From Curtobacterium flaccumfaciens (lineage in GTDB: Bacteria > Actinomycetota > Actinomycetes > Actinomycetales > Microbacteriaceae): a stretch of DNA of 64,000 bases. The DNA lies in assembly GCF_004361695.1 (NCBI RefSeq), contig NZ_SNVW01000006.1:1-64000 (forward strand), written 5' to 3'. The notes beneath the pieces are model-generated. The model made no database searches, was not told where the DNA came from, and saw only the letters and a program-made list of their open reading frames with translations. The position numbers and the translations under genes are program-made. Shown piece after piece: positions 16,729-25,597 of this stretch. Each line of letters opens with the position of its first letter. Position 1 is the first letter of the stretch.

Positions 16729-17403
16729 ATGCTCGAACACACCAGCGCGGACACGCACGCGGCAGCCGCCGCGGCCGCCACCCTGCACCTGCGGATCACG
16801 ATCGTGGGAGCCACCGTCGACCTGCTGCGGGACGTCCCGTTCCACGAGGCCCACGCCGCGCTCGTCGCCGAACGCCTGGGGATCTCCGTCGAGGAACTCC
16901 ACCAGCACTTCCCGTCGTGGGACGGCCTGGTCCTCGCCGCCGTCGACCGCTGGAACGGTGCCCGGATGGACGAGGTCACGCGCGAGGTCGGGGACGGCTC
17001 GACCGTGCAGCTCCTCCGCGCCATCGTCGCGTCGAACGCCGAGGACCCCGCGCTCATGCGGCTCCTCGTCGCGCTGCTGTCCGTCGCCGGCAACCCGCAG
17101 CACCCGATGGCGACGTACCTCCGCTCGCGGTACCAGCTCTTCTACGCGCAGATCAAGCGTGGCCTCGAGCACGACGTCGCGGTCGGCCGGGCCCCGCACA
17201 CCATGGACCCCCGTCGCGGTGCCGAGCAGCTGATCGCCCTCTACGAGGGGCTGCAGCTGCAGGCGCTCCTGCGCTCGGACCTCGACCTCGTGCCGGCGTT
17301 CGACCGTGCGGTCGCGCGACTCGAACGCGGCTGGATGGAGCGCTACGAGCCCCAGGCGGCACGGCGCCTGTCCACCTGGAGCGACGGCGGCTGGGAGCTC
17401 TGA
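16729..17403 (+). CDS. TetR-like regulator
   Basis: The 224-aa protein has a degenerate TetR-type DNA-binding domain near residues 20-68 (ATVDLLRDVPFHEAHAALVAERLG, then ISVEELHQHFPSWDGLV) and a helical C-terminal domain with the TetR_C-like run LIALYEGLQLQALL. It probably represses a nearby or distant transporter. A GGAGGGCACG ribosome site precedes ATG 16729. It is convergent with the ThrE-type exporter gene (34-bp gap), and no clear operator was found. The ligand is unknown. Confidence 0.8.
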   Translation: MLEHTSADTHAAAAAAATLHLRITIVGATVDLLRDVPFHEAHAALVAERLGISVEELHQHFPSWDGLVLAAVDRWNGARMDEVTREVGDGSTVQLLRAIVASNAEDPALMRLLVALLSVAGNPQHPMATYLRSRYQLFYAQIKRGLEHDVAVGRAPHTMDPRRGAEQLIALYEGLQLQALLRSDLDLVPAFDRAVARLERGWMERYEPQAARRLSTWSDGGWEL

Positions 17404-17437
17404 GCCGAAAGCGGCTGGGAGCGCTGTCCCCACGGCG

Positions 17438-18946
17438 TCAGCGCGCCCGGGCGCCCCGCGGCGTCGAGCCGTTGCCCGGGTCGTAGCCCGAGTCGCGGAT
17501 GACCGGGATCGCGGTGGTGTCGTTGTGCACCGAGTGCACGACCACCCGCCGCGACCGGCGCAGGGCGCGACGGGCACCCGGCGTGGCCACGAGCCCGCCG
17601 AGCACGAGTCCCGCGCCGATCCCGAGCGCGACCGACACGGCGGCGACGAAGTCGAGCGCGGCGCTCGACGACCCGGACATGAAGTTGAGCAGCGCGTTCG
17701 ACACCGCGACCCCGGGCAGGAGTGCGCCGCAGAACGCCGGGACCGCGATCGCCGCGACCGCCGTCCGCATCCGCGCTGCGGCGATGGTGGACAGCACGCC
17801 GAGGAGCACGGCGGCGAGGAACGTCGCCCCGAGCAGCGGCAGCCCGGCCTCGCGGAGCCCCCGGAGTGCGGCGCCGGCGGCCACGGAGAACACCACGGCC
17901 ACCGGGATCACCCGCGCGCTCGCCTGCTGCACGAAGCAGTTCGCCGCGGCGGACACCACGGTCAGCGCGAGCGAGGCCCAGAGCGGCAGGACCGGCAGGA
18001 CGATGCCGGACGGGTCGACCTCGATGTGCAGCCACTTCGTCACGGCGATGCCGGCGGGCACCCCGACCACGATCGCCGCGATGACGAGCCCGATGTAGAA
18101 CGCCCGGGCCACCGCCATCGCGCGGAACCCGGAGATCGCGTCCTGCGCCCACGTCACGAGTGACGGGTGCGGCAGCAGGAGCACCACGAGCGCCGCCACC
18201 ATCGTCGCCGCCTGCCCGGGGTGCAGGATGCCGGCCCAGATCGCGAGCGTGCCGATCGCCGACGCGACGGCTCCCTGGGCGCCGGAGACGAAGAACTGCG
18301 GGAAGCCCCGGCCGGTCAGCCACCGGCCGGACACGATGATGCCGAGCATGAGGACGAACGCGCCGAGTCCGGCGCGCCAGCCACCGCCGGCCTGCATCGC
18401 GATCGAGATGCCGAGGATCGACAGGCCGACGTCGGCCAGCCAGGTCGGCCAGCGCGGGGGCAGCCGGAGGACCGCGACCAGGGCGCTCACGGCCGAGGTC
18501 ATGTCGCGTTCGTCGTGGACGAGGTCGTCGACGATCTGGTTCGCCCGTGCCAGGCGGTCGAGGTCGGACCCGTCGGACTGCACGGTGCGGACCTTCACGA
18601 GTGGTGGCGCGTCGGACGGGGCGTACTGGATCGTCACCGAGCTGCCGGAGAAGTCCAGGTCGAGCGGTGCGAGGTTCCACTTCGTGGACACCGCGACCAC
18701 GGCGGTCTCGACGCTCCGGGTGTCCGCTCCGGAGGCGAGCATCACCTCGGCGAGGTCGAGGCAGAAGTCGACGATCTGCACCGGCGAGTACTGCTCGCGG
18801 GCTCGGGTGTCCGGCGAGACGTCCTCGTAGATCGTGCCGCGGAGTCGTGCGCGGGCGTCGCGGATGTCGTGCTGTGCGAGGTTGCGGACGCGGGGCCGGT
18901 GTGGGCGCCCCGGTCGCGGCGCACCGGGGAGGAACTGCTCGGCCAT
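17438..18946 (-). CDS. Threonine/serine exporter, ThrE family
   Basis: This 502-aa protein has the two-part ThrE structure. A cytoplasmic N-terminal region (about 55-160; FCLDLAEVMLASGADTRSVE, then SSVTIQYAP) is followed by about 10 membrane helices, first the ThrE part (GISIAMQAGGGWRAGLGAF) and then a second five-helix unit. The Corynebacterium ThrE exporter moves threonine and serine out using the proton gradient. Full length and a single polypeptide match that type. ATG 18946 gives the usual cytoplasmic head. The gene stands alone, convergent with a TetR-like gene and followed upstream by a perfect palindrome. Confidence 0.9.
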   Translation of the reverse strand: MAEQFLPGAPRPGRPHRPRVRNLAQHDIRDARARLRGTIYEDVSPDTRAREQYSPVQIVDFCLDLAEVMLASGADTRSVETAVVAVSTKWNLAPLDLDFSGSSVTIQYAPSDAPPLVKVRTVQSDGSDLDRLARANQIVDDLVHDERDMTSAVSALVAVLRLPPRWPTWLADVGLSILGISIAMQAGGGWRAGLGAFVLMLGIIVSGRWLTGRGFPQFFVSGAQGAVASAIGTLAIWAGILHPGQAATMVAALVVLLLPHPSLVTWAQDAISGFRAMAVARAFYIGLVIAAIVVGVPAGIAVTKWLHIEVDPSGIVLPVLPLWASLALTVVSAAANCFVQQASARVIPVAVVFSVAAGAALRGLREAGLPLLGATFLAAVLLGVLSTIAAARMRTAVAAIAVPAFCGALLPGVAVSNALLNFMSGSSSAALDFVAAVSVALGIGAGLVLGGLVATPGARRALRRSRRVVVHSVHNDTTAIPVIRDSGYDPGNGSTPRGARAR

Positions 18947-18988
18947 CCCGCCATGGTGCCAGTCGCGATCTCCACGTCACCAGAACAC

Positions 18989-19030
18989 GGACTGGAGGCC
19001 CGTGGCGGCGTCGCCACGGGCCTCCAGTCC
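18989..19030. terminator. Hairpin of the dispersed family, 19-bp perfect arms
   Basis: GGACTGGAGGCCCGTGGCG (18989-19007) pairs perfectly with 19012-19030 around loop GCGT. It lies between the 5' end of the ThrE gene and the 3' end of the OsmC gene, so it probably terminates OsmC transcription. It is the CTGGAGGC variant of the family, also seen at 63030-63071. Confidence 0.75.
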
Positions 19031-19062
19031 GCCGGGTGGTGCGGTCTCCCGCACCTGGCCGG

Positions 19063-19503
19063 TTACTGCTCGAACGTCGCGTTGAGCGTGATGTCGACGC
19101 CGGTCAGCGCCTTGCTGACGGGGCAGGTCGCCTTCGCCTCGTCGGCGGCCGCGAGGAAGGTCGCCTCGTCGATGCCGGAGACCTCACCGGTGACGGTGAG
19201 GACGATGCCGGTGAGCTTGAAGCCCCCGGCGCTGTCCGGGCCGAGTGAGACGTCGGCCTTGACGTCGAGGGCCTCGACCGTGCCGCCGGCCTCACCGAGC
19301 ACGGCGGAGAACTGCATCGCGTAGCAGGCGGAGTGTGCTGCGGCGATGAGCTCCTCGGGGCTGGTGGTGCCACCGGCGTCGTCGGCGGCGCGCTTCGGGA
19401 ACGAGACGTCGTAGGTGCCGACCTTCGAGCTGGAGAGTTCGACCTGGCCGGAGCCGTCGTTGAGGCCGCCGTTCCAGGCGGTACGTGCGGTGCGCGTGGG
19501 CAT
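19063..19503 (-). CDS. OsmC/Ohr-family peroxiredoxin-like protein
   Basis: The 146-aa protein is full length for OsmC. It has the two conserved redox cysteines, Cys60 in HSACYAM and Cys127 in ATCPVSKAL, and the TSPEELIAAAHSAC helix. OsmC proteins reduce organic hydroperoxides in the cytosol and are induced by oxidative or osmotic stress. ATG 19503 is preceded by a GAAAGGAG ribosome site. It is divergent from the zinc dehydrogenase at 19679, with two palindromes in the shared 175-bp promoter region. Confidence 0.92.
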   Translation of the reverse strand: MPTRTARTAWNGGLNDGSGQVELSSSKVGTYDVSFPKRAADDAGGTTSPEELIAAAHSACYAMQFSAVLGEAGGTVEALDVKADVSLGPDSAGGFKLTGIVLTVTGEVSGIDEATFLAAADEAKATCPVSKALTGVDITLNATFEQ

Positions 19504-19562
19504 GGCCGCTCCTTTCGTGTGGGGACCGGACCCGAGCGGGACCGTCGCAGCCGAGTCAAGCG

Positions 19563-19632
19563 GAGAACGACCGTTCTCGCAACCGGCTCTCGGGGAAGAC
19601 GCAGGATCAGCCACGCTCGTCAACACGTGTTG
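19563..19632. promoter_or_regulatory. Two operator-like palindromes between osmC and dehydrogenase
   Basis: GAGAACG-AC-CGTTCTC (19563-19578) and CAACACGTGTTG (19621-19632) are perfect inverted repeats in the divergent promoter region. A related half-site, CAACAGGTG, follows at 19650. No regulator gene is adjacent, so the binding protein is unknown. Confidence 0.45.
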
Positions 19633-19678
19633 CGGAGGGCAACAGGTGTAGTCTTGGGGTGGATCAAAGGAGAGACAC

Positions 19679-20722
19679 ATGCGTGCCGTCGTGTTCGAGC
19701 AGTACCAGACCTTCCCGTCCCTGACGGAGGTCCCGAAGCCCACACCCGGGCCGGGGGAGGTGCTCCTCAAGGTCGCCGGTGCGGGTGCCTGCCACTCCGA
19801 CGTCGCCGTGTACCGCGAGTTCCAAGAGGGGCAGCCGGGCGCGCAGGCCCCGTCCTTCGTGCTCGGCCACGAGAACTCCGGCTGGGTCGAGGAAGTCGGC
19901 GACGGTGTCAGCGGCTTCACGAAGGGCGACGCGTACCTGGTCTACGGCCCGGTCGGCTGCGGGCACTGCTCGTACTGCTCCAAGGGGCAGGACACCTACT
20001 GCGAGAACGCCGCCACGAACCCGTACATGGGCATCGGCCTCGGGCGCGACGGCGGGATGGCCGAGTACGTGACCGTCCCCGCCCGCAACCTCGTGCCGCT
20101 CGGCGACGCCGACCCGATCGCGGCCGCACCCCTCAGCGACGCCGCGCTCACGCCGTACCACGCGATCAAGAACTCCCTGCCGAACCTGGCGGGCGGGGGC
20201 AAGTACGCCCTCGTCGTCGGGCTCGGTGGCCTCGGGCAGATCGCCGTCCAGATCCTCACGGCGCTCACCGGCGCGACGGTCATCGCGACGGACATGAAGC
20301 AGGACGCGATGGACCGCGCTGCCGAGCGTGGCGCGATCACCGTTCCCGGTGGCCCGGACCAGGTCGCCGCCATCCGCGAGATCACCGGCGGTCGCGGGGT
20401 CGACGCCGCGTTCGACTTCGTCGGCGCCACTCCGACGATCACGACGGCCCAGGCGTCGATGGCCATCGGTGGACGCTGCACCGTCGTCGGGATCGCCGGC
20501 GGGACCACCGAGTGGAACTTCTTCTCCACGCCGTACGAGTCGACCATCACGAACACGTACTGGGGCACGATCGAGGACCTGCACGAGGTCGTCGCGATGT
20601 ACCGCGCCGGACAGATCGTCCCCGACGTCGAGCGGTACGCGCTGTCGGACGCGCTCGAGGCCTACCGGAAGCTCGAGGCCGGCGAACTGTCCGGTCGCGC
20701 GGTCGTGGTGCCGACCGCCTGA
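19679..20722 (+). CDS. Zinc-dependent NAD(P) alcohol dehydrogenase
   Basis: This 347-aa medium-chain dehydrogenase has the catalytic zinc ligand Cys38 (GACHSD) and His64-Glu65 (GHENSG). The structural zinc cysteines are 94, 97, 100 and 108 (CGHCSYC and the downstream Cys), and the Rossmann motif is GLGGLGQ. It should interconvert a primary or secondary alcohol and its aldehyde or ketone. AAAGGAGAG precedes ATG 19679. Divergence from the OsmC gene suggests a shared stress-responsive promoter. The substrate cannot be determined. Confidence 0.9.
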   Translation: MRAVVFEQYQTFPSLTEVPKPTPGPGEVLLKVAGAGACHSDVAVYREFQEGQPGAQAPSFVLGHENSGWVEEVGDGVSGFTKGDAYLVYGPVGCGHCSYCSKGQDTYCENAATNPYMGIGLGRDGGMAEYVTVPARNLVPLGDADPIAAAPLSDAALTPYHAIKNSLPNLAGGGKYALVVGLGGLGQIAVQILTALTGATVIATDMKQDAMDRAAERGAITVPGGPDQVAAIREITGGRGVDAAFDFVGATPTITTAQASMAIGGRCTVVGIAGGTTEWNFFSTPYESTITNTYWGTIEDLHEVVAMYRAGQIVPDVERYALSDALEAYRKLEAGELSGRAVVVPTA

Positions 20723-20812
20723 GATCGGTTCGGTAACGGTTCCCGCCGCCGTTCCCGCCCGTGGGTATCGTGAGGACACGGTGCGAGGGGCGCGCCGGGT
20801 GGGGAGCGGACC

Positions 20813-21247
20813 ATGGTGAACGCACGCGAGTCCGACCAGGTGAACCAGCAGGACCTGTACCGGCCGAAGCTGCCGTACCGCGCCCCGGAGTACACCGAGG
20901 CGGTCGCACGACCGCGTCCGGGCAGCGACGGCGGCACCGGCATGACGATGGGCATCCCCTACGACGCCCCGACCGCCGGAGCCGGAGCGTCCGACTCCGT
21001 CCCCGTGACCCGGGCCGGGCTCGCGTGGCGGATCGTCGCGTCGCTCGTGCTGGCCGCCGTCGGCGTCAACGCGATCGTGCGCTCCGTCCCGCTGTGGCAG
21101 AGCGCCAACGTCGACCCCACGAGCGGTGCATGGGTCGGGGCGGTCGCGCTGCTCATCCTGGCCGGGCTCGCCCTCGCCTACCCGATCGTGAACCTCGTGC
21201 GCTGGGTCCGAACGGCCCGCAGTCGGCGTCAGCGACCGGCCGCGTAG
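20813..21247 (+). CDS. Small two-helix membrane protein, unknown function
   Basis: The 144-aa protein has a polar N-terminal half (about 1-65) and two predicted membrane helices (about 70-90, WRIVASLVLAAVGVNAIV, and 105-125, VGAVALLILAGLALAYPIV), ending in an Arg-rich tail. I recognise no family. ATG 20813 follows a GGGGAG ribosome site. The last 19 bp overlap the convergent gamma-glutamyltransferase gene. Actinobacteria carry many such small membrane proteins of unknown role. Confidence 0.75.
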   Translation: MVNARESDQVNQQDLYRPKLPYRAPEYTEAVARPRPGSDGGTGMTMGIPYDAPTAGAGASDSVPVTRAGLAWRIVASLVLAAVGVNAIVRSVPLWQSANVDPTSGAWVGAVALLILAGLALAYPIVNLVRWVRTARSRRQRPAA

Positions 21248-23100
21248 CCCTGCGCCCCGCGGGAGTTCGCCGCAGCGCCGAGCACGCCGGTCTCCGGGTC
21301 CCGCGTCACGCACGTCAGCCGGCCGAGTGACCAGTCGCCCGCGCGCGTGACGACGTGGCCGCGAGCCTCGAGCCCGGCGATGACGTCGTCGCCGAGCCGG
21401 TCCTCGACCACGAGTCCCGCCGGCTCCCACGTGCGCGGCCAGAACGATCCCGGGAACGACGTCGTGTGCAGCGCCGGGGCGTCGATCGCCTGCTGCGGGG
21501 AGTACCCGCCGACGATCCAGCGCAGCAGGAACAGCAACTGCCACTGGTCCTGCTGGTCGCCGCCGGGCGAGCCGAGGGCCGCCACGGGGGCACCGTCGCG
21601 CAGGACGAGCGTGGGCGTCAACGTCGTGCGCGGGCGCTCGCCGGGCCGAAGCGTCGACGCCGTGCCCTCTTCCAGCCAGGTCATCTGCAGCCGGGTGCCC
21701 AGGCAGAAGCCGAGCTCGGGGATCGTCGGCGAGGACTGGAGCCAGCCGCCGGACGGGGTCGCGCTGACGATGTTGCCCCAGCGGTCCACGACGTCGATGT
21801 GGACCGTGTCGCCGCGGGTCTCGCCGTCCGGGGCGACGAAGGGTTCGCCGCGGTCCTCGACGGGCACAGCGGTCGCCGTGTCCCGAGCCACCTGGACGGT
21901 CGGTTCGCCGACGCTCCCGACGGCTCCGGCGCCCGCTGCCTCCGCCGCCGTGCGCACCGCGGGCAGCGAGTGCGCGACCCCGGCGACCGTGCCCGGGCGG
22001 AGTTCGGCGGACGCCCGGTCGCCGATCAGGGCCCGTCGCTCGTCGGTGTACGCGTCCGACAGCAGCACGTCGAGCGGGACGTCGCCGTCGCCGTAGAACG
22101 CCTCGCGGTCGGCGAGGGCGAGCTTCAGGGCCTCGGCGATGGTGTGCGCGCCGACCTCGGTGGCGGGGTCGAGCATGGCGTCGTCGAACGGCTCGAGCAG
22201 TCGCAGGGTCTGCAGGAGCGCCGGACCCTGCCCCCACGGCCCGGTCTTCGCGATCGTGCACCCGCGGAACTCGGCGGTCGTCGCCGGTTCGTACGAGGCC
22301 CGGAACGCGGCGAGGTCGGACGCCCGGAGCACCCCGGCGTGGTCGGTGCCCGACGAGTGCCGGTGCGGTTCGCGGATGAACCGGTCGATCGCCTCGGCGA
22401 CGAAGCCCTCCGCCCACTCGGTCCGGGCAGCGTCGATCCGGCCGCTCCGGCTGCCCGCTCCGTCACCGGCTGCCACGAGCCGGTCGAACACCGAGGCGAG
22501 CGCCTCGTTGCGCACCAGGTCTCCGGGAACCGGCACCGCGCCTCCCGGCAGCCACTGCGTGGCGGAGGTGGGCCAGTGCTCCTCGAAGAGTCCCTGCACG
22601 GCACCGATGGTGCGGACCACGGCGGGGGCGACCGGATGGCCGTCGCGGGCGAAGCCGATCGCCGGGGCGAGCACGTCCGCGAGCTCCCACGTGCCGTGGT
22701 CGCGCAGGAGCAGGAGCCAGGCGTCGACCGCGCCCGGCACCGCGGCTGCCAGGGCGCCGGACCCCGGGACGAGGTCCAGCCCCTCGGCGAGGTAGTGCTC
22801 CGGTGTCGCGCCCTGCGGCGCCGGTCCCTGACCGACGAGCACGATCGGTGTCGGGTCGGTCGCGGTCGCGAACACCGCGGTGAGGTCCCCGCCGGGGCCG
22901 TTCAGGTGCGGTTCCACGACGTGCAGCACGAACGCGCCGGCCGTCGCCGCGTCGAACGCGTTCCCACCCCGCTCGAGCACGGACTGCGCCACCGCCGTGG
23001 CGATCCAGTGCGTCGACCCCACGGCGCCGAACGTGCCGCGGATGTCCGGTCGTGTGGTGTGGGCAACAGGTGCGGTGAAGGCGGGGTTCGGCGTCGACAT
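21229..23100 (-). CDS. ggt: Gamma-glutamyltransferase family protein
   Basis: The 623-aa protein has the GGT Ntn-hydrolase fold. The nucleophile is probably Thr about 431 in GDTVHIDVVDRWGN, which becomes the N-terminus of the small subunit after self-cleavage. Large-subunit motifs (GGNAFDAATAGAFVLHVVEP, LNGPGGD) and the small-subunit GSPGGD oxyanion region are visible. GGT transfers or hydrolyses gamma-glutamyl groups of glutathione-like peptides or polyglutamate. No signal peptide is seen, so it is probably cytoplasmic, or the substrate differs from the exported enzymes. A half-copy of the dispersed palindrome (22532-22547) forms part of its coding sequence. Confidence 0.88.
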   Translation of the reverse strand: MSTPNPAFTAPVAHTTRPDIRGTFGAVGSTHWIATAVAQSVLERGGNAFDAATAGAFVLHVVEPHLNGPGGDLTAVFATATDPTPIVLVGQGPAPQGATPEHYLAEGLDLVPGSGALAAAVPGAVDAWLLLLRDHGTWELADVLAPAIGFARDGHPVAPAVVRTIGAVQGLFEEHWPTSATQWLPGGAVPVPGDLVRNEALASVFDRLVAAGDGAGSRSGRIDAARTEWAEGFVAEAIDRFIREPHRHSSGTDHAGVLRASDLAAFRASYEPATTAEFRGCTIAKTGPWGQGPALLQTLRLLEPFDDAMLDPATEVGAHTIAEALKLALADREAFYGDGDVPLDVLLSDAYTDERRALIGDRASAELRPGTVAGVAHSLPAVRTAAEAAGAGAVGSVGEPTVQVARDTATAVPVEDRGEPFVAPDGETRGDTVHIDVVDRWGNIVSATPSGGWLQSSPTIPELGFCLGTRLQMTWLEEGTASTLRPGERPRTTLTPTLVLRDGAPVAALGSPGGDQQDQWQLLFLLRWIVGGYSPQQAIDAPALHTTSFPGSFWPRTWEPAGLVVEDRLGDDVIAGLEARGHVVTRAGDWSLGRLTCVTRDPETGVLGAAANSRGAQGYAAGR

Positions 23101-23188
23101 GGTCCCATCCTGTCCCGCTTGCCCCCGGAACTGGGGTTCCCCGCCGACATGTCAAGGGGTTGTGATCGCTCGCAGAAACAGTGACCAT

Positions 23189-23223
23189 CGTTCGGCGGCC
23201 CGGACAGGGCGGGTCGCCGAACG
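23189..23223 (+). other. Leader hairpin before lectin/M23 gene
   Basis: CGTTCGGCG (23189-23197) pairs with CGCCGAACG (23215-23223), about 60 nt before the chosen GTG start. The 185-bp upstream region also holds GGAAC-TGGG-GTTCC near 23128. I compared it with the c-di-AMP riboswitch known upstream of such genes and see no match. Confidence 0.4.
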
Positions 23224-23285
23224 TTCCGGCCAGGGGGCCGACACCCGCGACCCGCGGGACCACACCGAGCAGGGGACCTCTCTTC

Positions 23286-24440
23286 GTGCGCAGCACCATC
23301 ACCACACGGCTCGCCGCCGTCCTGACGGCCGTCGTCGTCGCCGTCACCGGCAGCATCGCCTTCGCAGCACCCGCCAGCGCCGTCACCACCGTCGGCGCGG
23401 CACGGGTCGGCACCTGGCTGCACCCCGGGGACTCGCTCACCTCGCGGAACGGCCAGTTCCAGCTGATCATGCAGGGCGACGGCAACCTCGTCGAGTACGG
23501 CATCGGCCGCAAGGTGCTCTGGGCCTCCAGCACCACGAGGGCACCCGGATCCAGCGCCGTCGTCAACCCCGACGGCCGCATCACCATCGTGCAGAACGGC
23601 AAGCTCATCGCGCGCTGGGGCGTCGCCGGACGCGTCGGCAAGCAGCTGCAGATCGGCGCCGACGGTGCGATCACCTCGCTCGACACCTCGGGCGGGATCG
23701 TCTGGCAGGCCGCGACGTTCCAGGACCAGGTCGCCGCCGGGTCGCTCATCGCCTCCGGCACCGTGCTGCGCTCGGACGCCTCCAACGCGCGCCGGCTCAC
23801 CATGCAGGGTGACGGCAACCTCGTGCAGACCGTGAACGGTTCGCCCGTGTGGAGCTCCCGCACCGGCGGGCACCCGGGCGCCTACGCCGCCGTGCAGACC
23901 GACGGCAACCTCGTCGTCTACGGCACCGACAAGAAGGCGCTCTGGGCCTCGAACACCAGCCGCGCGGGCGCCGGGCAGCTCCTCGTGCAGGTCGACGCGA
24001 ACGTCGTGCTCTACGGCAAGACCGACACCCGGGCGTGGTCGACACGGAAGGTCACCGGCCTCGCCTGGCCGGTCGCGAGCACGAAGATCTCCGGCAAGTA
24101 CAACGACGACCGCGGCGCCGGGCACGTCCCGCGCTACCACCAGGGCACCGACGCGGCGGTCGGCACCGGCACGCCGGTCTACGCCTCGGGGACCGGAACC
24201 GTGACCGAGGCCACGAGCTCGGCCTCGTACGGCAACTACGTGGTCGTGAAGTACGGCGTGACGACGGTGCTCACGGCGCACCTCAGCTCCATCGGGGTGA
24301 AGAAGGGGCAGATCGTGTCCGTCAAGCAGCAGATCGCGAAGTCGGGCAACACCGGGCAGTCGACCGGGCCGCACGTGCACGTCGAGGTCCGGCAGGGCGG
24401 GACGCTCGTCAACCCGTTGACGACGCTGCACTTCCGCTGA
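23286..24440 (+). CDS. Secreted lectin-like/M23 peptidase
   Basis: The 384-aa secreted protein has a signal peptide (to about residue 32, ...APASA). Bulb-lectin-type repeats follow (MQGDGNLVEYG, MQGDGNLVQT, VQTDGNLVVYG, and a degenerate VQVDANVVLYG). The C-terminus is an M23/LytM metallopeptidase domain with zinc motifs HQGTD (about 285) and HVHVEV (about 362). M23 enzymes cut peptidoglycan cross-bridges, and the mannose-lectin repeats may bind sugars in the wall or on a rival's surface. The GTG start at 23286 places the signal peptide at the N-terminus; the frame is open further upstream without a signal. It could act in wall remodelling or as a bacteriocin-like lysin. Confidence 0.88.
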   Translation: MRSTITTRLAAVLTAVVVAVTGSIAFAAPASAVTTVGAARVGTWLHPGDSLTSRNGQFQLIMQGDGNLVEYGIGRKVLWASSTTRAPGSSAVVNPDGRITIVQNGKLIARWGVAGRVGKQLQIGADGAITSLDTSGGIVWQAATFQDQVAAGSLIASGTVLRSDASNARRLTMQGDGNLVQTVNGSPVWSSRTGGHPGAYAAVQTDGNLVVYGTDKKALWASNTSRAGAGQLLVQVDANVVLYGKTDTRAWSTRKVTGLAWPVASTKISGKYNDDRGAGHVPRYHQGTDAAVGTGTPVYASGTGTVTEATSSASYGNYVVVKYGVTTVLTAHLSSIGVKKGQIVSVKQQIAKSGNTGQSTGPHVHVEVRQGGTLVNPLTTLHFR

Positions 24441-24447
24441 CGCAGGA

Positions 24448-24507
24448 CGGGGGCGGCAGCCGCCCCCGAGTACACCCACGCCCGGCGCCTCCGCGAGGTG
24501 CCGGGCG
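24448..24507 (+). terminator. Two consecutive terminator hairpins
   Basis: CGGGGGCGG-CAG-CCGCCCCCG (24448-24468) is followed by a 13-bp stem with one G-T pair (24479-24507, loop CGC). They start 8 bp after the M23 gene stop. Neither has a T tract. A half-copy of the dispersed palindrome (CGCGCCTCCCGTCC) follows at 24548. Confidence 0.65.
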
Positions 24508-24679
24508 CGTGGCGTCGACGGCCGACGGGTGCGCGAACGGCCGGTGTCGCGCCTCCCGTCCTCCGACGGCGCAGCGTGACCGACGTGGCGGGCCCGCCGG
24601 GTCCGCGACCCGGACGGCGGGCACCGTCACGTCCGATCCGGTGCTTGCGCGATCCCTCGCGCGGGTGCATGATGAACGC

Positions 24680-24697
24680 ATCGGTTAATTAACCGAT
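24680..24697. promoter_or_regulatory. 18-bp perfect palindrome, ArsR operator
   Basis: ATCGGTTAATTAACCGAT is a perfect palindrome 20 bp before the ArsR-type gene. It is strikingly AT-rich for this genome and is placed where an autorepressor would bind. The extended match to ArsR-family operators (imperfect 12-2-12 repeats with ATTAA cores) is approximate. Confidence 0.7.
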
Positions 24698-24717
24698 CAG
24701 TTCACCAGGAGGCGACG

Positions 24718-25095
24718 ATGGAGACCGACCGCATCGACGCCGTCCTGTCGGCGCTCGCCGACCCGATCCGCCGCCGCATCGTCGAACGACTCGGCAAGGG
24801 CGAGGCGACCGTCACCGACCTCTCCGGCCCGTTCGACGTCAGCGCACCGGCGATCTCCCGACACCTCGGCATCCTCGAACGCGCAGGCCTCATCACCCGG
24901 GAACGGCACGGTACCTGGCGCACGTGCCGTCTCCGGCCAGAGGCCGTCGACGAGCTCGGCGCGTGGCTGGGCGGGCTCCGGCCCGTCTGGGACCGCCGGT
25001 TCGACAGCCTGGAGGCAGTGCTCGCCTCCCAGCGTGACCACACTCCCGTGGCGCACGCGTCCAGTGCCACCACCGACCCACAGGAGCAGTCATGA
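24718..25095 (+). CDS. ArsR-family winged-helix repressor
   Basis: The 125-aa protein has an ArsR winged helix over residues 5-90 (ALADPIRRRIVERLGKGEATVTDL, SAPAISRHLGILERAGLI, RHGTWRTCRL). It lacks the metal-binding Cys motif of arsenic sensors and belongs to the subgroup paired with SRPBCC genes. AGGAGG lies 5 nt before ATG 24718. A perfect palindrome just upstream suggests autoregulation. It is translationally coupled (ATGA) to the next gene, whose product may bind or modify the inducing ligand. Confidence 0.9.
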   Translation: METDRIDAVLSALADPIRRRIVERLGKGEATVTDLSGPFDVSAPAISRHLGILERAGLITRERHGTWRTCRLRPEAVDELGAWLGGLRPVWDRRFDSLEAVLASQRDHTPVAHASSATTDPQEQS

Positions 25096-25568
25096 CCGAA
25101 CAGTTCACCGCCCACACCACGCACCGGTTCGCGTACCCCGTCACCGACGTGTACCGCGCATTCGTCGACCCCGCCCAGCTCGCGCTGTGGTTCGGACCCC
25201 TCGGCTTCCACGTCCCCGCGGCCACCGTCGAGGTCGACGCCCGCGTCGGCGGCGCCTGGAACCTGACGATGGTGAGCAACGACAACCCCGAGTGGTCCTC
25301 CGGTGTGACCTCGACCCTCGAACAGATCGAGGAGAACCGGATCATCGTCGGCACCGAGACCGCCAACGGCATCCCCGGCATCGAGGACGGGACGCAGCTG
25401 TCCCTCACGCTCGAGTTCGCCGAGGACGGCGACGGCACGATCGTCACCCTCACGCAGGGCCCCTTCCCGGAGTTCATGCGCGACATGAACATCGCCGGCT
25501 GGACGCAGTCGTTCCACAAGCTCGAGGCGCTGCTCGCCACGCCGAAGGAGTTCTTCCAGATGCCGTGA
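25092..25568 (+). CDS. SRPBCC (AHSA1/START-like) domain protein
   Basis: This 158-aa protein has the AHSA1-type SRPBCC fold: VYRAFVDPAQLALWFGP near the N-terminus, central VGGAWNLTM, and the C-terminal GWTQSFHKLEALL. The fold encloses a hydrophobic ligand pocket. Pairs of an ArsR regulator followed by such a gene are common, but the ligand is generally unknown. ATG 25092 overlaps the ArsR stop. A strong bidirectional terminator follows at 25598-25624. Confidence 0.88.
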   Translation: MTEQFTAHTTHRFAYPVTDVYRAFVDPAQLALWFGPLGFHVPAATVEVDARVGGAWNLTMVSNDNPEWSSGVTSTLEQIEENRIIVGTETANGIPGIEDGTQLSLTLEFAEDGDGTIVTLTQGPFPEFMRDMNIAGWTQSFHKLEALLATPKEFFQMP

Positions 25569-25597
25569 CGCCTCGGTCGTGGCGCAGTCGACCGGAA

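Noticed and set aside
23101-23285. c-di-AMP (ydaO-type) riboswitch before the M23 gene
   Set aside because: These RNAs often precede cell-wall hydrolase genes, but I could not find the conserved core sequences, only one 9-bp hairpin and a short inverted repeat.
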